This document shows positions 62,876 to 64,000 of a stretch of DNA of 64,000 nt, piece after piece. The stretch spans positions 1 to 64,000 of the forward strand of contig JAJRXD010000103.1 in the NCBI GenBank assembly GCA_024276465.1, given 5' to 3'. The DNA is from Deltaproteobacteria bacterium. Its GTDB lineage: Bacteria > Desulfobacterota > WTBG01 > CAIYCZ01 > CAIRTM01. Position numbers and translations under genes: made by a program. The notes beneath the pieces are model-generated. The model had not been told where the DNA came from, ran no database searches, and was given only the letters and a program-made list of their open reading frames with translations. Within the stretch, counting starts at the first letter, position 1. Each line of letters starts with the position of its first letter.

Positions 62876-62892
62876 ATGGCACGGGCTTTGCT
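62876..62892 (+). promoter_or_regulatory. Sigma-54 promoter before fliK
   Basis: TGGCAC-GGGCT-TTGC at 62877-62891 is a full match to the -24/-12 consensus, with GG and GC ten bases apart. It is 95 bases before the fliK start in the 256-base gap after the MotE-like gene. It suggests a second flagellar unit controlled by the FlrC-type activator. Confidence 0.85.
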
Positions 62893-62985
62893 TTTCAGTT
62901 GAATCAGCAAAACAGGTGTTTCTCAGGATAAAGCAGATTATAAAGCTGTCGTTAACCGCTGACTAACAGGTAGAAGCCGGGCAAT

Positions 62986-64000
62986 ATGCAGACAATGCCA
63001 TCAAACATACTGCTTAATAACGTGGGTCATGGAACTGATCTGCAATCGGTTTCTGTTAATGGCAGCAAAAACAATAATGAATTTGAACCTGTGTTAAATG
63101 GATTGTTAGGCGAATCATTAAACAAACATATTTCCGGTTTTACAAACTCTGATTCAAGGAACATGCAGAACGGCATTAGTGATGAATTGTCTGCTGTAAG
63201 CTCCATTATAAAAAAGCTTTCCTCTGCTCTTAACAATAAAAGCAGTAAAGGGGCTGAATCTCTGCAGCTGAAAAACATATTAAATGATGATGAGCTGTCT
63301 GCTTTAATGGACTTTATTAAAAAAAGCGCTAATGGCATTGTGAGTGGGATAATGACTGGTGATTTAACAGGCGCAGAAGCTGAATTCAGTACCAACAGCC
63401 CGGATTTTGAAATGATAGACGAGCTTATCAGCAACCTGAATAATATTATTGACAAGCTCCATATGATTTCCGGCAGGTTTACCAGTGATACTGCAAACCC
63501 TTCAGGAGGAATGGCCGGGAGCAGCGACAGTCTTTTGGCAGGCCTGGTCTCGTTAAAGGATAAACTGCTGCATGCCCGATTTTCCGGAACAGACAGATCA
63601 TCTGGAATGAATGGTATAAATAGAGCTGAAAAAAATCTGATGGAAAAATCTGGAAATGCCCCTGAAAGGGCAGAAAAGGGTTTCCAGAAAGATGGTCTCT
63701 TAATTAACTTATTGTCTTCTGATAAAAAACAGACACACGGGACGGAAACAGAATCAGAAAAAAATATTATAAGCTTAATTGAGAAAAAAAAGATAATTAA
63801 AAATTTATTTCTGACAGGGGATAAAGGAATCAAAAAGGGAAATAAAAACTTCTTTTCCCCACAGGACCTGCAGGATAAAACCACCCGGAATTTTTCATCT
63901 TCTGATACAGGAAAATTCTCAATCCTGGATTCAAAGTATGCAAACCAGATATATATTCAAAAAAACAGTTTAAATCACAGCCAGTCTTCCGGACTGATTA
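62986..64000 (+). CDS. fliK: Flagellar hook-length control protein FliK, partial
   Basis: The frame from ATG 62986 is open to the end of the window (338 codons, no stop). It is Ser/Asn/Lys-rich and low in complexity (MQTMPSNILLNNVGHGTD first, then NEFEPVLNGLLGES), as expected of the variable N-terminal part of FliK; the conserved C-terminal domain would lie beyond the window. The position after the MotE-like gene and the sigma-54 promoter support the assignment. A long reading frame on the opposite strand (63027-63884) is a shadow. Confidence 0.7.
   Translation, partial: MQTMPSNILLNNVGHGTDLQSVSVNGSKNNNEFEPVLNGLLGESLNKHISGFTNSDSRNMQNGISDELSAVSSIIKKLSSALNNKSSKGAESLQLKNILNDDELSALMDFIKKSANGIVSGIMTGDLTGAEAEFSTNSPDFEMIDELISNLNNIIDKLHMISGRFTSDTANPSGGMAGSSDSLLAGLVSLKDKLLHARFSGTDRSSGMNGINRAEKNLMEKSGNAPERAEKGFQKDGLLINLLSSDKKQTHGTETESEKNIISLIEKKKIIKNLFLTGDKGIKKGNKNFFSPQDLQDKTTRNFSSSDTGKFSILDSKYANQIYIQKNSLNHSQSSGLI

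Noticed and set aside
63027-63884. 285-residue minus-strand frame at the right edge
   Set aside because: It is antisense to the fliK frame, which continues the operon direction and follows a sigma-54 promoter; the minus product is a Ser/Leu/Phe-rich shadow.
1-64000. tRNA or rRNA genes
   Set aside because: No cloverleaf with a proper T-arm and acceptor stem, and no rRNA sequence, was recognised on either strand by eye.

Overview
The window looks like a chromosomal segment of an anaerobic deltaproteobacterium (Desulfobacterota, probably near the Desulfobacterales). This is inferred from sigma-54-linked flagellar control, a c-di-GMP-I riboswitch in front of an extracellular fn3 protein, a molybdenum-cofactor riboswitch, a DUF6178 protein, moderately AT-rich coding DNA and many short palindromic dispersed repeats. 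No rRNA, tRNA, CRISPR array, intact insertion sequence or prophage was seen.

Layout. 1-825: repeat-rich DNA with an internally deleted GxxExxY gene between inverted repeats. 825-2440 (minus): an extracellular fn3/thrombospondin-3/Cys-rich protein behind a c-di-GMP-I riboswitch. 2717-5613 (minus): a small polysaccharide group (acetyltransferase, Gfo/Idh/MocA oxidoreductase, sugar transferase). 6031-9384: a coiled-coil protein and a divergent OmpR-type two-component pair. 9542-16430 (minus): three secreted proteins sharing a CFI-box-like C-terminal tail, two of them large Asp-box propellers, with nested palindromic repeats between. 16577-21105 (plus): DUF6178 protein, a 75-residue protein, a membrane M48 peptidase with TPRs, and an FmdB-type zinc ribbon. 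21208-28720: recG, nitroreductase, two lipoproteins, a PAS hybrid kinase, aroB. 28862-31729: a PQQ-type propeller protein cut by an in-frame TAA.

31844-40922 (minus) runs thiolase, exbB/exbD, an ftsB-like gene, the type IV pilus assembly genes pilMNOPQ and a CsgG-like lipoprotein. 41097-44082: thioredoxin, moaA under a Moco/Tuco riboswitch with terminator, and an unrecognised Cys-rich protein. 44254-49425 (plus): an orphan NtrC-type regulator, a palindromic repeat element, and a three-gene cassette resembling the Helicobacter cell-shape peptidases (Csd6-like YkuD enzyme, membrane protein, Csd4-like M99 carboxypeptidase).

49573-64000 (plus) is a flagellar operon: sigma-54 promoter, AMIN/TPR protein, FlrB/FlrC-type kinase and regulator, flgB, flgC, fliE, fliF (cut by an in-frame TAA), fliG, fliH, fliI, fliJ, a MotE-like gene, a second sigma-54 promoter and a partial fliK running off the window.

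The recurring theme is the cell surface and its control: pili, flagella, cell-wall shaping, polysaccharide and large secreted beta-propellers, with c-di-GMP and sigma-54 regulation visible in the DNA. The observations most worth checking are the shared CFI-box-like tails, the Csd4/Csd6-like cassette, the c-di-GMP riboswitch in front of a secreted Cys-rich protein, and two in-frame TAA codons in otherwise intact genes.
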